Below, in pieces: positions 43,933 to 54,420 of a stretch of 64,000 nt of DNA. A model generated the notes under the pieces. It made no database searches. It saw only the letters and a program-made list of their open reading frames with translations, and was not told the DNA's origin. Numbering within the stretch: the stretch's first letter is position 1; each line of letters begins with the position of its first letter. A program made the translations under genes and the position numbers. The DNA is from Pedobacter sp. W3I1 (GTDB lineage Bacteria > Bacteroidota > Bacteroidia > Sphingobacteriales > Sphingobacteriaceae), in contig NZ_JAUSXN010000001.1 in the NCBI RefSeq assembly GCF_030816015.1, positions 4,402,001-4,466,000 on the forward strand. Direction: 5' to 3'.

Positions 43933-45040
43933 CCTACCTAAACTAAAAACAAAAAAAAACACGTCTTCAATAAGGTATCCCGGGATTACTCACGTAAGTC
44001 CATACGGACCTGGCCGTCGCCTGCCTCTGCGCTTTCGTAATATTGAAATGATCTCAACTTCGCAGAATTTTCCGCTCCTCACGGAATAATGCTTCATCCC
44101 ACAATTTCAAAGAACAGGTGCATGACACCTATCTATTCTCGTAAGCACAAAAGACCATCCTTTGAAGAGAATCTTTTACTTGATCATTTGGAACCGCATC
44201 TTCGATGACGACACCATGGATCCAGGTAATTTTTAGATTGTTATTCAGTTAGTCCCAAAACAGGTTACCCCGTTTCATTAACCAAACGTATCCAGTAATT
44301 GACAGTGATGAAAGTTTTGGCCCGAAATGGCCGGAATTGGTCGCAGTATGAGCCTAAAGTGACTCCACACATACAACATCGAAGGTAGAATTTCGAAAGT
44401 AGAGTAAGATTGGAAAAGAAAATATCAGATCTTTTGATAGGGACAAACCCAATACAGTTTTGATAAAAGGATTAGAGTCTTTGAAAACTGACTTGTTGAG
44501 GCTAAAAATGGTGCCGATTCTGAAGGTTTTAACTTAAGAGATTTACACTCCAAGTCCATGTTCGGACTGGACGGGACTCGAACCAAACCTATATATCTTT
44601 GAAAATAAAGCTTTTAAAATTATACTACAGTAGCCAGCTCACCATTTTTTTTGCAACTATTAGACTGTAATGGACTAATATAAAGATAGCCAATAATATT
44701 ATTTAATGCAATTTTTAGTAAATTATTAGAAAAGCAAAGCCAACCATTTCTGATGGCTTTGCACTGATACAAAATTTAGGTCTATGGATCCTAAGTGGGA
44801 ATTCGCTAAAAGTGGGGAAGAACCACTATTGTTACTGAATCATAAGTAGCGAGGGTAAACCAGAGCATATTGATCCCAACCCACCAAAAACAAATAATCA
44901 GCAAAATCCTGATTTATAGCTGATTTCGCCATGTACTAAAATGGTGGGAAGGGGTTAATCAAATTGGTTTATGCAGTTGTGATAAAAGTCGGAAAACAAC
45001 TCGAACGAACATTCTGGCTATGCTTACAACAGCTTAGGGA
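43933..45040. other. 1.1-kb non-coding region upstream of the mob genes
   Basis: No reading frame above 60 codons. The minus-strand segment of about 43935-44300 contains GC-rich short hairpins (GTCC-ATAC-GGAC; GGTGTCATGCACC) and ends at the terminator above. A tRNA-like sequence lies at 44563-44640. A hairpin AAGCCA...TGGCTT lies near 44740-44760. It may contain oriT or a small RNA; neither can be shown from sequence. Confidence 0.35.
44563..44640 (-). tRNA. Degenerate tRNA-like sequence
   Basis: Minus strand: acceptor GAGCTGG versus CCAGTCC (six of seven pairs counting a G-U), a T-loop GGTTCGAGTCC in the right place, and an anticodon-like hairpin CTTT-ATTTTC-AAAG. The D-arm is poor and the T-stem pairs only partly. 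Most likely a tRNA relic rather than a functional gene. Confidence 0.25.
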
Positions 45041-45521
45041 TTATTTTAAGTTATAAGGCCTATATAAAAAAGGAGAGAGAGCAACAATAGACCCTAAAGT
45101 GAGCCAAGCGTATTTCCACTTTTCCACTTTTGAGCATTTTTGAAATTTATCAAAATATTTAAGATATTTATCGTTTTTAAATACGAAAAAATACCAGATA
45201 ATACCTGACAGTACGCTGCAAATAATAATATGTGGCATTGTTGCATATATTATTAAGTTAAATAGAATAAGAAGAGAGAAAAAGAAAATACCCAGAAATC
45301 CCCAGAGTATTCCTCCAATTACCGCTTCTGCTCCTGCCCATCCACCAGCTAAACTACCAACAGTGTGGGCCGCCGCACTCTAGGCTTTATATCCAAACTT
45401 CCTTCCATCCATTTGGTGACCATTAAAGATTTCAGCGACCCCAATAACTACTGAAACACCTATTACGACTTTGTCCGCAAATTTATATTGATTTGCTGCT
45501 CTTATTGTTGTAGCTTCATAG
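45041..45521 (-). pseudogene. Orphan Rhs toxin tip (degraded), displaced downstream of the intact Rhs locus
   Basis: In one frame, starting right after the stop of the immunity gene, is SYEATTIRAANQYKFADKVV, then QMDGRKFGYKA-stop-SAAAHTVGSLAGGW, resembling the glycine-rich C-terminal region of Rhs-family toxins. A TAG at 45380-45382 interrupts it, where CAG (Gln) would fit. The frame then continues into hydrophobic helices and ends at 45041 (MPHIIICSVLSGIIWYFF...PYNLK). There is no start codon or N-terminal repeat region. It is a displaced toxin module left by recombination. Confidence 0.7.
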
Positions 45522-45914
45522 CTAAAACTGAGATGGAAACATTTGCTTTGCTCGCTTATTCCCTAATTCGTCAAGTCTTATCTTCGTATTTGGATAATGT
45601 TGCCTATCAAACAATTCACCAATTCTATGGAATTCTTGTCTTAAAAACCCAATATGAGTTTGGATGGTAGTAACCTGATTTAACTCTACTTCATTAAATA
45701 ATAATGCCTTTATTAAAGCCAAATCATACCAATTCTCTTCGTCTTTAATATTGCGTATATCAACAGTTTCAAAAGATTTTGTACTACTAAATCTTACCGC
45801 AAATACATCATTCGCAAATACATCGAAATAATCATTAAAATACTCCGAAGTATCTTGTTGCTCTAACTTAAAGCCATTTAACTTTAAAAAATTGTATATT
45901 TCTTCTTTAGTCAT
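45522..45914 (-). CDS. Probable immunity protein of the Rhs toxin
   Basis: 130 residues, acidic, no signal peptide (MTKEEIYNFLKLNGFKLEQQ). Not matched to a named immunity family. It starts 16 bp after the Rhs toxin stop on the same strand, the canonical immunity position, and would neutralise the toxin tip in the producing cell. Confidence 0.65.
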   Translation of the reverse strand: MTKEEIYNFLKLNGFKLEQQDTSEYFNDYFDVFANDVFAVRFSSTKSFETVDIRNIKDEENWYDLALIKALLFNEVELNQVTTIQTHIGFLRQEFHRIGELFDRQHYPNTKIRLDELGNKRAKQMFPSQF

Positions 45915-45930
45915 TTTAATACCGCTTAAA

Positions 45931-48900
45931 TTATTTTATTAACCAACTTCCATTAGGGCTTACTTTATAACCTTTTCCAAATAGGTAATTCAACTCTTGT
46001 TCATAAAAACTTCCTGCCTTAACTTGATTAAGTGGAGTTGCTAGCCTAATATCATCGCCTCGCAAAATCATCCGATCAAGAAATTTTTGATTTGCTATCC
46101 ATTGTGCACCTTTACTCATTTTATTCCAGATATCTGTAGGAATAGTGAACTTTCTGGCTGCGAGACTTTCGGCAAGTCCTACATATTCAGGATAATGGCC
46201 TAACACTGATACTCCCCTTGCTGGCCCAGAAATCAACCAGGACATAGGATTATTACCAATGTCCATCCTTATTACTGTACGCCCAGGGATTTCACGTCCA
46301 AAAAGCAAATCATGTCCTACCACTTTCCACATTTCAACATCAGTAACATTCTTTTTGAAATTTTCCCAAAACTTACCGCCCCCTTGATTTGCACTTACCT
46401 GGGTAGAAATCCATGCATATTTCCCATCATTTTCAAATTGAACATTATAATAACCATTTTTCGAACCATATTCAACGTCAACGCTACCATCCAAATATCG
46501 ATAAACAGACACTCCAGCATTTTTATCGGCCATGGATTTCGCCAGTTCAAATCTTTGAGCATTAGGATCCTTGAGATAGTCTAGGTTATCTATCCGCTCC
46601 ACAGTCTTATTTATCCATGCATTAAAATTGGCGTAACCACCTCCATCCTGATGTCTCTTGAAATTACTAATGCCACGGTCACTTACATACTGGCCGTTCG
46701 ATCCATAAAAATCCCCCATCGGATCATTATACAGTACAGGATTGTTGCCTGCATAATGATAAGGGCTTAAGGATTCCGTAAGTTCCGCTTTAGGATCTAT
46801 GCCCGTAAACCTGCCCAATGCCGCATCGTAACTGCGGTAATAGGTCTGATAAAGATCAGGCAGATCACCAAAGTCGTTCTGCCATTCACTGCCACCGTTA
46901 TAGAGCTGTTTGTTCGCCAGCGACGGGGTAGCAATCTGGCTGTTCGGCATGATGAGACCAAAGGGATAATAACTGGTCTCCTGTTTGACCACAGCTACCC
47001 CCATCGTCCCCTGTTCCTGGAAACTCACGCGCACATTGCCCTGCTGATCGGCAATAAAATACTCTGGTAGCAAAATGCCTCCTGTATTGATTATCCTGCC
47101 CTCAGGCATGGCAAAATAACTTAAAACATTGTCTTCAGCGACAAAACCATCCACATAATCGGTTGTTTTAACCAGCGAATTATTGTCGTATTGCTGTTTT
47201 CTGATCAATACCGCCGTGGCATCATAGGTATAATTGATGTACTTGCCAGCACCGGTAGCAACGGTTACCCGGCTTACTCGGTTTAACACATTATAACTGC
47301 TGCTGGTTCCCTTGTAGGCATCCTCCAAGAGGTTGCCCTGATTATCGTAAGTATAAGGCGTACTGCTGCCTGTTCTGTTCTTAAACCCCAGGCTAGTATA
47401 ACTGCTACCAACACCATCAGTTACCGTATTTAGCTTATTATCATTATAGCTATAGGCTAGGTCATCAATCGCTACAATACTCCCACTGATGATCGCATTA
47501 CGTTTTAAGGTCATGATATTGCCGTTATGGTCATAGGAAATATTGTGCTCGTCATAAGCCCCAAAATTGCCCCAAACACCCTGCCCTGCGGACCGGTCCG
47601 CATAATTTGCATCCTGCAGGCGGTTCTGGTCATCATAGGTGTATTTATAGCTACGTTCCGTTAGCGTTGGGGTCCCTGCCATCCATTTTACCGCCGAGAT
47701 CAGCCCATTAAAATACGGCGTGTTATTGAGCGGGTTAGGCCCAACATCCACCTTATCGTACAGAAACTCCATGCCAAATAGTGCAGATGTGCCCGCGGCA
47801 TTGTTGCTGCCTGCTGTTAAGCTACTGTTGTTGATACTCAGCATCTGCCCCCTAATATTAAAACGGTAATCTACCGACTGCATAAAGGTACTGCCTGCAT
47901 CTTTTGAATGCAAGTTTTTAGCGATCATCTGTCCCAGCTCATTATACACATACGCGCCTATCCGGATAGCCGTGGCTCCATTATAGGCCTGATCGACGCT
48001 CAGCAATCGATCCCGATGGTCATACTGAAAGCTGGAAAGTACCGTAGTGGTGGAGCCATAAAGTACCTTGATGATTTTATTTTGCAGGGGCTTTCCCGTA
48101 AAATCTGGCGCATTGGTAGAAATATCTGTTAAGGCAGCCGACGCGTTAGTATGGTTTGCAGCCTGAGTCTGGATGGCACGCCCGCGGCTATCATAGAAGA
48201 TCGCCGATGTCAGCCATATGCCTACCGTTAAACCCTCGCCAACTGCGGTTTTACTAATTACCGTCAATCTGCCACGCACCTGTGCTGATGGACTGGCCTC
48301 ATTTGCAAGCCCCTGTACCTGGTAGGCGAAATCGGCTGTTCCATTCCTGTCCAGATCATAGGTATCGAAATAAGCGTAAGATAATGGCTGCAAAGCAGTG
48401 CCACCACCGGCATTGTTCAATCTGGGAAAAACATTATTGGTATAATAACCGCCGTTGACAGGTATGTTGCTGGCCTCTTCATAGTAGCTGGAACTGTAGT
48501 CAATGCCATCTACATAGGCCTGCATTGCTTCCTGACCAAAGTTCCCCTCATCGGTATAAATGCCCTGGCTTACCGCCCTTCCCTTACCATCATATTTAAT
48601 ATAGTTCCATTGATGCAGGGCCCGCATATTGCCTTCCTGAATCAATACCGGACGGTTAAGCGGATCGTAAACCATATAAAGCACGGAACCACCGGGACCG
48701 GTTTTTTGTACCAAACGTCCGCGGCTGTCATATGTCATTTTAAATACCAGCGCATCAACGCCCGCCTGCGTAATATTATAATTGGCAGCATTGCGCATGG
48801 TGACCACCGCTTTAGGTGGGATCACATAACTAAGCGATCCATTATCATTATACACGTAGTACGTATCGAGCCTGGTTTCGGCAACACCTGCTATTGTTTC

Positions 48901-49614
48901 ATTGATCAATTGGCGTTTCAGCACTGTTCTGTCCAAGTTATCTGTAAAAAGGATCGTGCTTACCCCCTGTTCATCAGTAGTCTGCACTGCAGAAAGGCTG
49001 TTATCACTATAGTTTCCATTGCTAAGCCCATTGTAACTCCATCTGAGCACATTGTCGGTAGCCAGATTATACAGGTATGCAGCTGTTTTGTAATGCTGAC
49101 CGGGCTGAAAACCATCACCAAAGGAGCCTGCCTGCAATAAACGCTGTAGCGGGCTGTTCTCAAAAACCTGCTTGCTGAACGGTGAAGCATCAATGGCGAC
49201 TTTGCCACCCTGGCCGGTATTATAAAACGTAGCCTGCTCGCTGAGCGCATTGTCATGAAAGCCCCCGCTTCCGTCAGTCCCGGTATAAGCCAGATAAGCC
49301 GTGCTCTGCAAGTTCAGGTTCGGATCATATACCATAGACTGGACAATGTCCTTTCCTGCAGGACTTGCGCCAATCGCTATAGTCTGTATAGGGCGGCCCA
49401 GACCATCGGTATATTGCCGCGTGACCTGTTTCTGTGTATTGGTCAATGCCGGTACCTGGCTGGGGGTAGTAACACCGGCAACTTTAATTATGGTCTCTTC
49501 CTGGTATGAGCCCCAGTTCTGGCCAAACGCCGTGTGGATACCAAGTATCTGGAATATGATAAATACAAGACCGGATATTTTTTTTAAATATGCCGATGTA
49601 TGCTGATTGTTCAT
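45931..49614 (-). CDS. Rhs/YD-repeat polymorphic toxin with C-terminal toxin tip
   Basis: 1227 residues from the ATG at 49614 (MNNQHTSAYLKKISGLVFII, signal-like); a GTG at 49671 overlaps the previous gene and an ATG at 49662 is also possible. N-terminal region QVTRQYTDGLGRPIQTIAIG, many YD repeats, and the Rhs core YYRSYDAALGRFTGIDP with YHYAGNNPVLYNDPMGDF near 925-975. The tip after it (to 1227) ends in GHYPEYVGLAESLAARKF, QWIANQKFLDRMILRGDDIR and ELNYLFGKGYKVSPNGSWLI. The tip type is recognised as an Rhs C-terminal domain but not its activity; a nuclease is a guess. The shell probably encloses the tip until release. Confidence 0.8.
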   Translation of the reverse strand: MNNQHTSAYLKKISGLVFIIFQILGIHTAFGQNWGSYQEETIIKVAGVTTPSQVPALTNTQKQVTRQYTDGLGRPIQTIAIGASPAGKDIVQSMVYDPNLNLQSTAYLAYTGTDGSGGFHDNALSEQATFYNTGQGGKVAIDASPFSKQVFENSPLQRLLQAGSFGDGFQPGQHYKTAAYLYNLATDNVLRWSYNGLSNGNYSDNSLSAVQTTDEQGVSTILFTDNLDRTVLKRQLINETIAGVAETRLDTYYVYNDNGSLSYVIPPKAVVTMRNAANYNITQAGVDALVFKMTYDSRGRLVQKTGPGGSVLYMVYDPLNRPVLIQEGNMRALHQWNYIKYDGKGRAVSQGIYTDEGNFGQEAMQAYVDGIDYSSSYYEEASNIPVNGGYYTNNVFPRLNNAGGGTALQPLSYAYFDTYDLDRNGTADFAYQVQGLANEASPSAQVRGRLTVISKTAVGEGLTVGIWLTSAIFYDSRGRAIQTQAANHTNASAALTDISTNAPDFTGKPLQNKIIKVLYGSTTTVLSSFQYDHRDRLLSVDQAYNGATAIRIGAYVYNELGQMIAKNLHSKDAGSTFMQSVDYRFNIRGQMLSINNSSLTAGSNNAAGTSALFGMEFLYDKVDVGPNPLNNTPYFNGLISAVKWMAGTPTLTERSYKYTYDDQNRLQDANYADRSAGQGVWGNFGAYDEHNISYDHNGNIMTLKRNAIISGSIVAIDDLAYSYNDNKLNTVTDGVGSSYTSLGFKNRTGSSTPYTYDNQGNLLEDAYKGTSSSYNVLNRVSRVTVATGAGKYINYTYDATAVLIRKQQYDNNSLVKTTDYVDGFVAEDNVLSYFAMPEGRIINTGGILLPEYFIADQQGNVRVSFQEQGTMGVAVVKQETSYYPFGLIMPNSQIATPSLANKQLYNGGSEWQNDFGDLPDLYQTYYRSYDAALGRFTGIDPKAELTESLSPYHYAGNNPVLYNDPMGDFYGSNGQYVSDRGISNFKRHQDGGGYANFNAWINKTVERIDNLDYLKDPNAQRFELAKSMADKNAGVSVYRYLDGSVDVEYGSKNGYYNVQFENDGKYAWISTQVSANQGGGKFWENFKKNVTDVEMWKVVGHDLLFGREIPGRTVIRMDIGNNPMSWLISGPARGVSVLGHYPEYVGLAESLAARKFTIPTDIWNKMSKGAQWIANQKFLDRMILRGDDIRLATPLNQVKAGSFYEQELNYLFGKGYKVSPNGSWLIK

Positions 49615-49667
49615 TGGTTTAGAATAAGGTTTTACAACTATGGTCTGAGGGTAGTCTGGCATTTTTA

Positions 49668-52600
49668 TCACTGTAGGCTTCCCCCTGTTCCATCGCAGTT
49701 CATGGTTTCTAAATCGAAAACAACAACAGTTTCAGCAGACAGGTCATCGCTGAGGGTATAGGTATTGGCTCCTGAGCCCCCACTTGTAGGGAAACAGGCC
49801 CGTATGTGGCCAGTGTACCTGACGCTGTTGTAACTACCGGATGGTCCACTGACTGTGAGCTCAATATCATATTTGTCAGGCACAACATTAGATCCAACAC
49901 CTAATAAGACCCCTTTGATACTATAGATCACAATGCCGTTCTGCTTTAAGGTAACATTGGTAATAGATGCCCCGTTGCTATGATTAGTTGCCCTTATGGT
50001 GACTGTTGCCGCCGGCAACGTTTCTATGACCTGCTGACGGCTAGTACTTAAAACTCCGTATAATGCAGATGTTGCGGTGAGCGCAACAGTATATGTACCT
50101 GCTGCCGCATAAGTGTGGGTACTATTCAGGCCGGTGACTGTTGCGGAACCGTCCCCAAAATCCCAGGTATATACAATGTCAGAGGCATTAGGATTATTGA
50201 TTGTACTGACATTGATAAACTGGATCTGTCTCTTTTCCCATTTTTTGCCTGATACATATGATTCTGAAAAATTAACAGTCACAAACGGAGGAGGCGGTCC
50301 CATCTGGCTCTTTCGTATGTAAGATTTGGCTAGTACGATCTGTTTGTCCTGATCTTTGATATTATTTAAGCGGCCATAAGGATCGAACGAGTAATAGGTC
50401 GTAATGCCACTGGCGTCGATCTCAGATGTTTTCTGGTGTGAAGCAAAATCATAAGAGGAAGTGCTTACCGAGGCATTTTCAGGATAAAAAAGAATATCAT
50501 CTACCGTGAACTGTGTGCTACCCTGAAAACTGGCCAGTATGCTGCCAGTCAAGGCGCCTACCGGAACCGTAATTTCACAATACCTCCACTTGGCTGCGTC
50601 AGCGGCGTAAGCCACTGTGTAGGGATAGTTTGTTCCTCCGCTGGTTAAAATTAAATTAAGGGAACCTGCTGCCGCTGACTTGATCCAGCAGGAAAAAACA
50701 TAATTTTGGGCCCGGGGACTTTTCTGAACAGTCGCCGTCAATGTTTCTGATGCGTTAAGGCTTAAAGCCTTGCGGCCTGTATGGTTATCGGTAACGTTGC
50801 CTAAATTGTTCCCTGCAAAACCGATACCGTTGTTAATGCTCTCAAAATCGTTAAAGGCTAGCTCGTTAAAGACCGCCCCCGTAACAACAGCTTCGGGCAG
50901 CCCCAAAAACCGGTTGGTCAACACTGTCTGAATATTTTTATTGCCATCATCCCGAGTCAATAAAAAGCCATATTGATCGTAATCTGTATCGTTTTCAACT
51001 TGGATGTAGCGGGCATCTTTTATAAAAGCACCCGAAGCGGAAGAGAACGGTTGGAAATCGGTAAGGCCAGTAGGAGATACAAGTTGCAATTTTTGAGTGG
51101 GCAGGTATAACAATGGCCAGCCCGGTTTCGCCGGGAAGCTTTTAAATTTAGTAAGCTCAGCCTTAATAGTTTTAGTAATCCCATCGCGCTGAACAGTTGA
51201 ACGGCTTTCTATAGGCACATTTATATTCAGCAGCCTTAGGTTTTCAATGGCCAGCAGGTTTGGATCGGTTGTCGCAGGAATAGTATAGTCCTTTGCATAG
51301 CTGATGTAATTGGTCAATATACTGCCATCACTATTGGTACTGCTCTGCTGGGTAAGCAGCTTATGATATGCACTACCATACACATAATTAAGTGTAGTGA
51401 CCTGTTGTTGAGGAGGGCTTGATGCACTGGATTCAAATACCGTTTTGGTTTCCTGCACTAGCTGTTCTGAGCTTGATGTATAAATCTTATATTTAGCATA
51501 CACCCTACTGGTCTGGTTACTGTCCACCCTCAGACCGGTGACTGTCAATGGTTGACCGGTAAGCTGGTAAGTATAACTCGATTCACTCACTTCCTTGTTT
51601 GACTGATCATAATGGACAACCTTTTTTAACAGGCCCCTTTCAAAATCAAAGTTGGTATTCGGTCCAAAGGGATATAAGGAGGCACCGTTCCGGGTATTAT
51701 TCGACAGCGAGCAGTCCATCCGCGCCGAATAATTTACTGTAGGGCTCCATTCCGGCGAAGTGCTCACCTCCCAGTTAGTCCCTGGCACAGCATATTCGTA
51801 CAGCGAACTTCCCTCACCCGACTGGCTGACTTTAACGTGGCTGTATATTACCGACCCATCTTCAGTCGCTTGATCGTTCTCGCTCCGGATGGTAGAATAA
51901 TTCCACACATCTGCAGTAGTCCCGGTTCCTGTGTATGGCCTTACAAAAGCAAAAACAGGTAAAGAAACCGGCTTGCCGCTCGATAAGCCTGTTGAGGGAT
52001 TAACGTAAGTATAGCTCTTGACAAGGGTGTTATTTACACTGCTACTATCGTTATCGGTCAACGTTTTTACCCTGATACCGCCACCCCTGATCACCGTCGC
52101 AGATGTAGGGTCATAATAATCGTTAAGCTCATAACCCAAAACAGTCGATCCGCCTTCTGGATAGGTAATTTTATTTAAGGTACCCGTCATTGTGTAATCT
52201 GGATCGGCCATCCGGTTGGCCCCTGGAAGGCTGATTGTATAGTCGGTACCAGGTGTAGCTGATGCCTGTATTTTATAGGTAGGCAGCAAAGGATTGGATG
52301 GATTGACAAAAAGCGAAGGGGTCAGCGAGGTATTGGTCTGTAACCTGGTATAATACCCCCAGTAATCGATCTGCTTAGATGAAGTGTCCGGCAGGATACC
52401 CGAAACCACGGAGCTGCTGAAGTTGGGATAACCGATATAACCGAATTTATAGTTCAGTGGATAACTGCTTATCCGATCGTGTACCGAGGTCAAAAAAGAC
52501 CGCTGATACCCTGATGCACCATCTACCCGGCCATAATCGAAGATAATATCCTTCCCTGCAACTTTTATATTGGTTACAATATAATCTGCTGTACCCTGTG

Positions 52601-53645
52601 CATTTCCATAGGCAAATTCAATCCTGCTGCTATCCTTGGCGCTTTGCACTATGGTCAGCAGTTTATTGTTGTTCTTGATTTCTACATTGGAATACTGGTA
52701 GTTTTTTCTGTCCAGATTGTGTGGAGAACTAAACGTGAGCACAACAGGTGAGCTGCTGGCTACCTGCCCATGGTCTTCGTAGTTCATGCTAAACCCATTA
52801 TTGTTTGAGTCATAAATACTTGATAATAACCAGGACGAATTATAGGTTATCGGAGATTTATATTGCGAATATCCCGCTTTGAAAAAATCGGGATTTCCTG
52901 CCAGTCCAAAGGTCGACCAGACTGCAGATTTTGTCGTTGTTTCGAGTTCATAAAAACTATATACAGTGCCTTTGTCATCCACGACGGTAAAGGCGTTTAT
53001 CTTCTGATCGCTACCCACTGTATAGGTTATTTTAAGGTCCTGGTAAGGAATGGTGCGGATCTGATGGTCCTTATCAAAAACGAACTGGCAGTTTAAACCA
53101 GGCGCATTTACATAGAACAAATCCGGTTCCATGTCGCTTTTATAATTAAAACTGCTGTTGATATAATTGATATCAGCCGTCTCATCGGCACATACCGATT
53201 GATTACCGTCATTTGATATGGTGAAATTATCGATACCTGTCCCATTGGAATTTGACAACCATCCCTTGTAACTTCCGTCACCAGCCCCCCTATTATCATC
53301 CGGTAGTCCCCTCACCTGGCGCGTTATCCTGCCACTGGCAGATAGGTGCCAGCCCATTCCAGCATTATCATGATTCTGTTGCACTTTGATGCCGCTTGCA
53401 GCGTAAATCAGGTTGATCGGAAAACTCGCCCCGCCCCTGGTCAAGGTGTAAATCGGAATAACAGCTGTGGCCAGACCTTTGTTAGGATCAACGGAAACCA
53501 TATCCTTTCCCTGGCTGAATACGGTATGGTTAAAAATGAGGCTGTAGATAAGCAGAAGTAAGATCTTTTTTTGCACGGATGAGCGGGTTATAGATGAACT
53601 TTTGAAGTGGAGAACAAACTCCCGAAGGTACTTTTTTGTAATCAC
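49668..53645 (-). CDS. Secreted SpvB/Rhs-partner protein with PKD domain
   Basis: 1325 residues; the start is a GTG at 53645, with hydrophobic KKILLLLIYSLIFNHTVFSQ as signal peptide. After it, VSVDPNKGLATAVIPIYTLT and ASFPINLIYAASGIKVQQNH resemble the N-terminus of SpvB/TcB-like and Rhs-associated proteins. YD-like repeats follow, and near 1130-1200 a PKD domain (YTWDFGDGSATVTGLNSTHT, GTYTVALTATS). The stop overlaps the toxin gene, so the two are co-translated. A two-protein shell, like Tc toxin B and C, is inferred. Confidence 0.7.
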   Translation of the reverse strand: MITKKYLREFVLHFKSSSITRSSVQKKILLLLIYSLIFNHTVFSQGKDMVSVDPNKGLATAVIPIYTLTRGGASFPINLIYAASGIKVQQNHDNAGMGWHLSASGRITRQVRGLPDDNRGAGDGSYKGWLSNSNGTGIDNFTISNDGNQSVCADETADINYINSSFNYKSDMEPDLFYVNAPGLNCQFVFDKDHQIRTIPYQDLKITYTVGSDQKINAFTVVDDKGTVYSFYELETTTKSAVWSTFGLAGNPDFFKAGYSQYKSPITYNSSWLLSSIYDSNNNGFSMNYEDHGQVASSSPVVLTFSSPHNLDRKNYQYSNVEIKNNNKLLTIVQSAKDSSRIEFAYGNAQGTADYIVTNIKVAGKDIIFDYGRVDGASGYQRSFLTSVHDRISSYPLNYKFGYIGYPNFSSSVVSGILPDTSSKQIDYWGYYTRLQTNTSLTPSLFVNPSNPLLPTYKIQASATPGTDYTISLPGANRMADPDYTMTGTLNKITYPEGGSTVLGYELNDYYDPTSATVIRGGGIRVKTLTDNDSSSVNNTLVKSYTYVNPSTGLSSGKPVSLPVFAFVRPYTGTGTTADVWNYSTIRSENDQATEDGSVIYSHVKVSQSGEGSSLYEYAVPGTNWEVSTSPEWSPTVNYSARMDCSLSNNTRNGASLYPFGPNTNFDFERGLLKKVVHYDQSNKEVSESSYTYQLTGQPLTVTGLRVDSNQTSRVYAKYKIYTSSSEQLVQETKTVFESSASSPPQQQVTTLNYVYGSAYHKLLTQQSSTNSDGSILTNYISYAKDYTIPATTDPNLLAIENLRLLNINVPIESRSTVQRDGITKTIKAELTKFKSFPAKPGWPLLYLPTQKLQLVSPTGLTDFQPFSSASGAFIKDARYIQVENDTDYDQYGFLLTRDDGNKNIQTVLTNRFLGLPEAVVTGAVFNELAFNDFESINNGIGFAGNNLGNVTDNHTGRKALSLNASETLTATVQKSPRAQNYVFSCWIKSAAAGSLNLILTSGGTNYPYTVAYAADAAKWRYCEITVPVGALTGSILASFQGSTQFTVDDILFYPENASVSTSSYDFASHQKTSEIDASGITTYYSFDPYGRLNNIKDQDKQIVLAKSYIRKSQMGPPPPFVTVNFSESYVSGKKWEKRQIQFINVSTINNPNASDIVYTWDFGDGSATVTGLNSTHTYAAAGTYTVALTATSALYGVLSTSRQQVIETLPAATVTIRATNHSNGASITNVTLKQNGIVIYSIKGVLLGVGSNVVPDKYDIELTVSGPSGSYNSVRYTGHIRACFPTSGGSGANTYTLSDDLSAETVVVFDLETMNCDGTGGSLQ

Positions 53646-54236
53646 GTATTTTTATCGTTTTGTTTTTTGAGCAGACAGGTAAAATATAATCCCAGCCGAC
53701 AAGCTTCTCCAGCCAGCAGCGATTGATTTTTTGCAGGTATTGTATTTAAGTGGAATAACACATTTGGACATACCGTATTACAAAACCTGTATCAGATTCA
53801 ACTCGGAATGGTACATCAAACGAGCAATTGTTAAAGAGAAATCCAGTACAGATGCCCTTTGGATATACAGGATGTAATTTATTCATGCACTTTGGATCGT
53901 GCGGTAAAATTAGATTGAGGCGCATGTAAAGATTTTTTTTTACCAAAAATGCGCCTAAAATCTAAAATTGACAAAGAATTTTACACGAACGCCTTGGTTT
54001 ATATGACGAAACAATCTTTATAGAATTCTACGGCAATAATATAGCGCCTCGGATTAAAATATAAAAACCAAACGTACATGATCAGTCCGGATCTTATATG
54101 ATATTACAATTTTCTTGTTATTTTTATTTTTAACAGTAATTGATCAAATTATATTTTGACTATTTCGGTGGGACAGTCATCTAGAAAAAACATCAGCTTA
54201 CTTCCATAATATCTTGTTCTGAATCATTCATAAAAC
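53646..54236. other. Intergenic region upstream of the Rhs operon
   Basis: About 590 bp, AT-rich, containing the presumed promoter of the minus-strand Rhs operon. No gene or clear repeat recognised. Confidence 0.4.
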
Positions 54237-54418
54237 ATGAGTAGCATTTACTTCAAACAACGCGACCGTTTTGATTTTTCGAAAGACACAATGGATATCG
54301 GTAACCCGATAACCTGGGACCGCGACCACTTTCTAAAGCACCTCTCGCTAAACTCCATTCCCGCACCTATGGAACCATTAAAGCAAGGCTAATTAAACTT
54401 GGATTGCTACAGAAATAA
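54237..54418 (+). pseudogene. Short frameshifted gene remnant
   Basis: Frame 1 from the ATG at 54237 gives MSSIYFKQRDRFDFSKDTMD and stops at 54392. A second frame gives LAKLHSRTYGTIKARLIKLG and ends LLQK at 54418, immediately before a terminator hairpin. The second part looks like the end of a helical DNA-binding-type protein. Family not recognised; the two halves suggest one frameshifted ORF. Confidence 0.35.
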
Positions 54419-54420
54419 CA

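Noticed and set aside
44563..44640. Functional tRNA gene
   Set aside because: The D-arm does not fold and the T-stem pairs poorly, so it is kept only as a low-confidence relic.
53746..53946. 66-codon minus-strand frame upstream of the Rhs operon
   Set aside because: No ATG start and no conserved feature; probably chance in AT-rich DNA.
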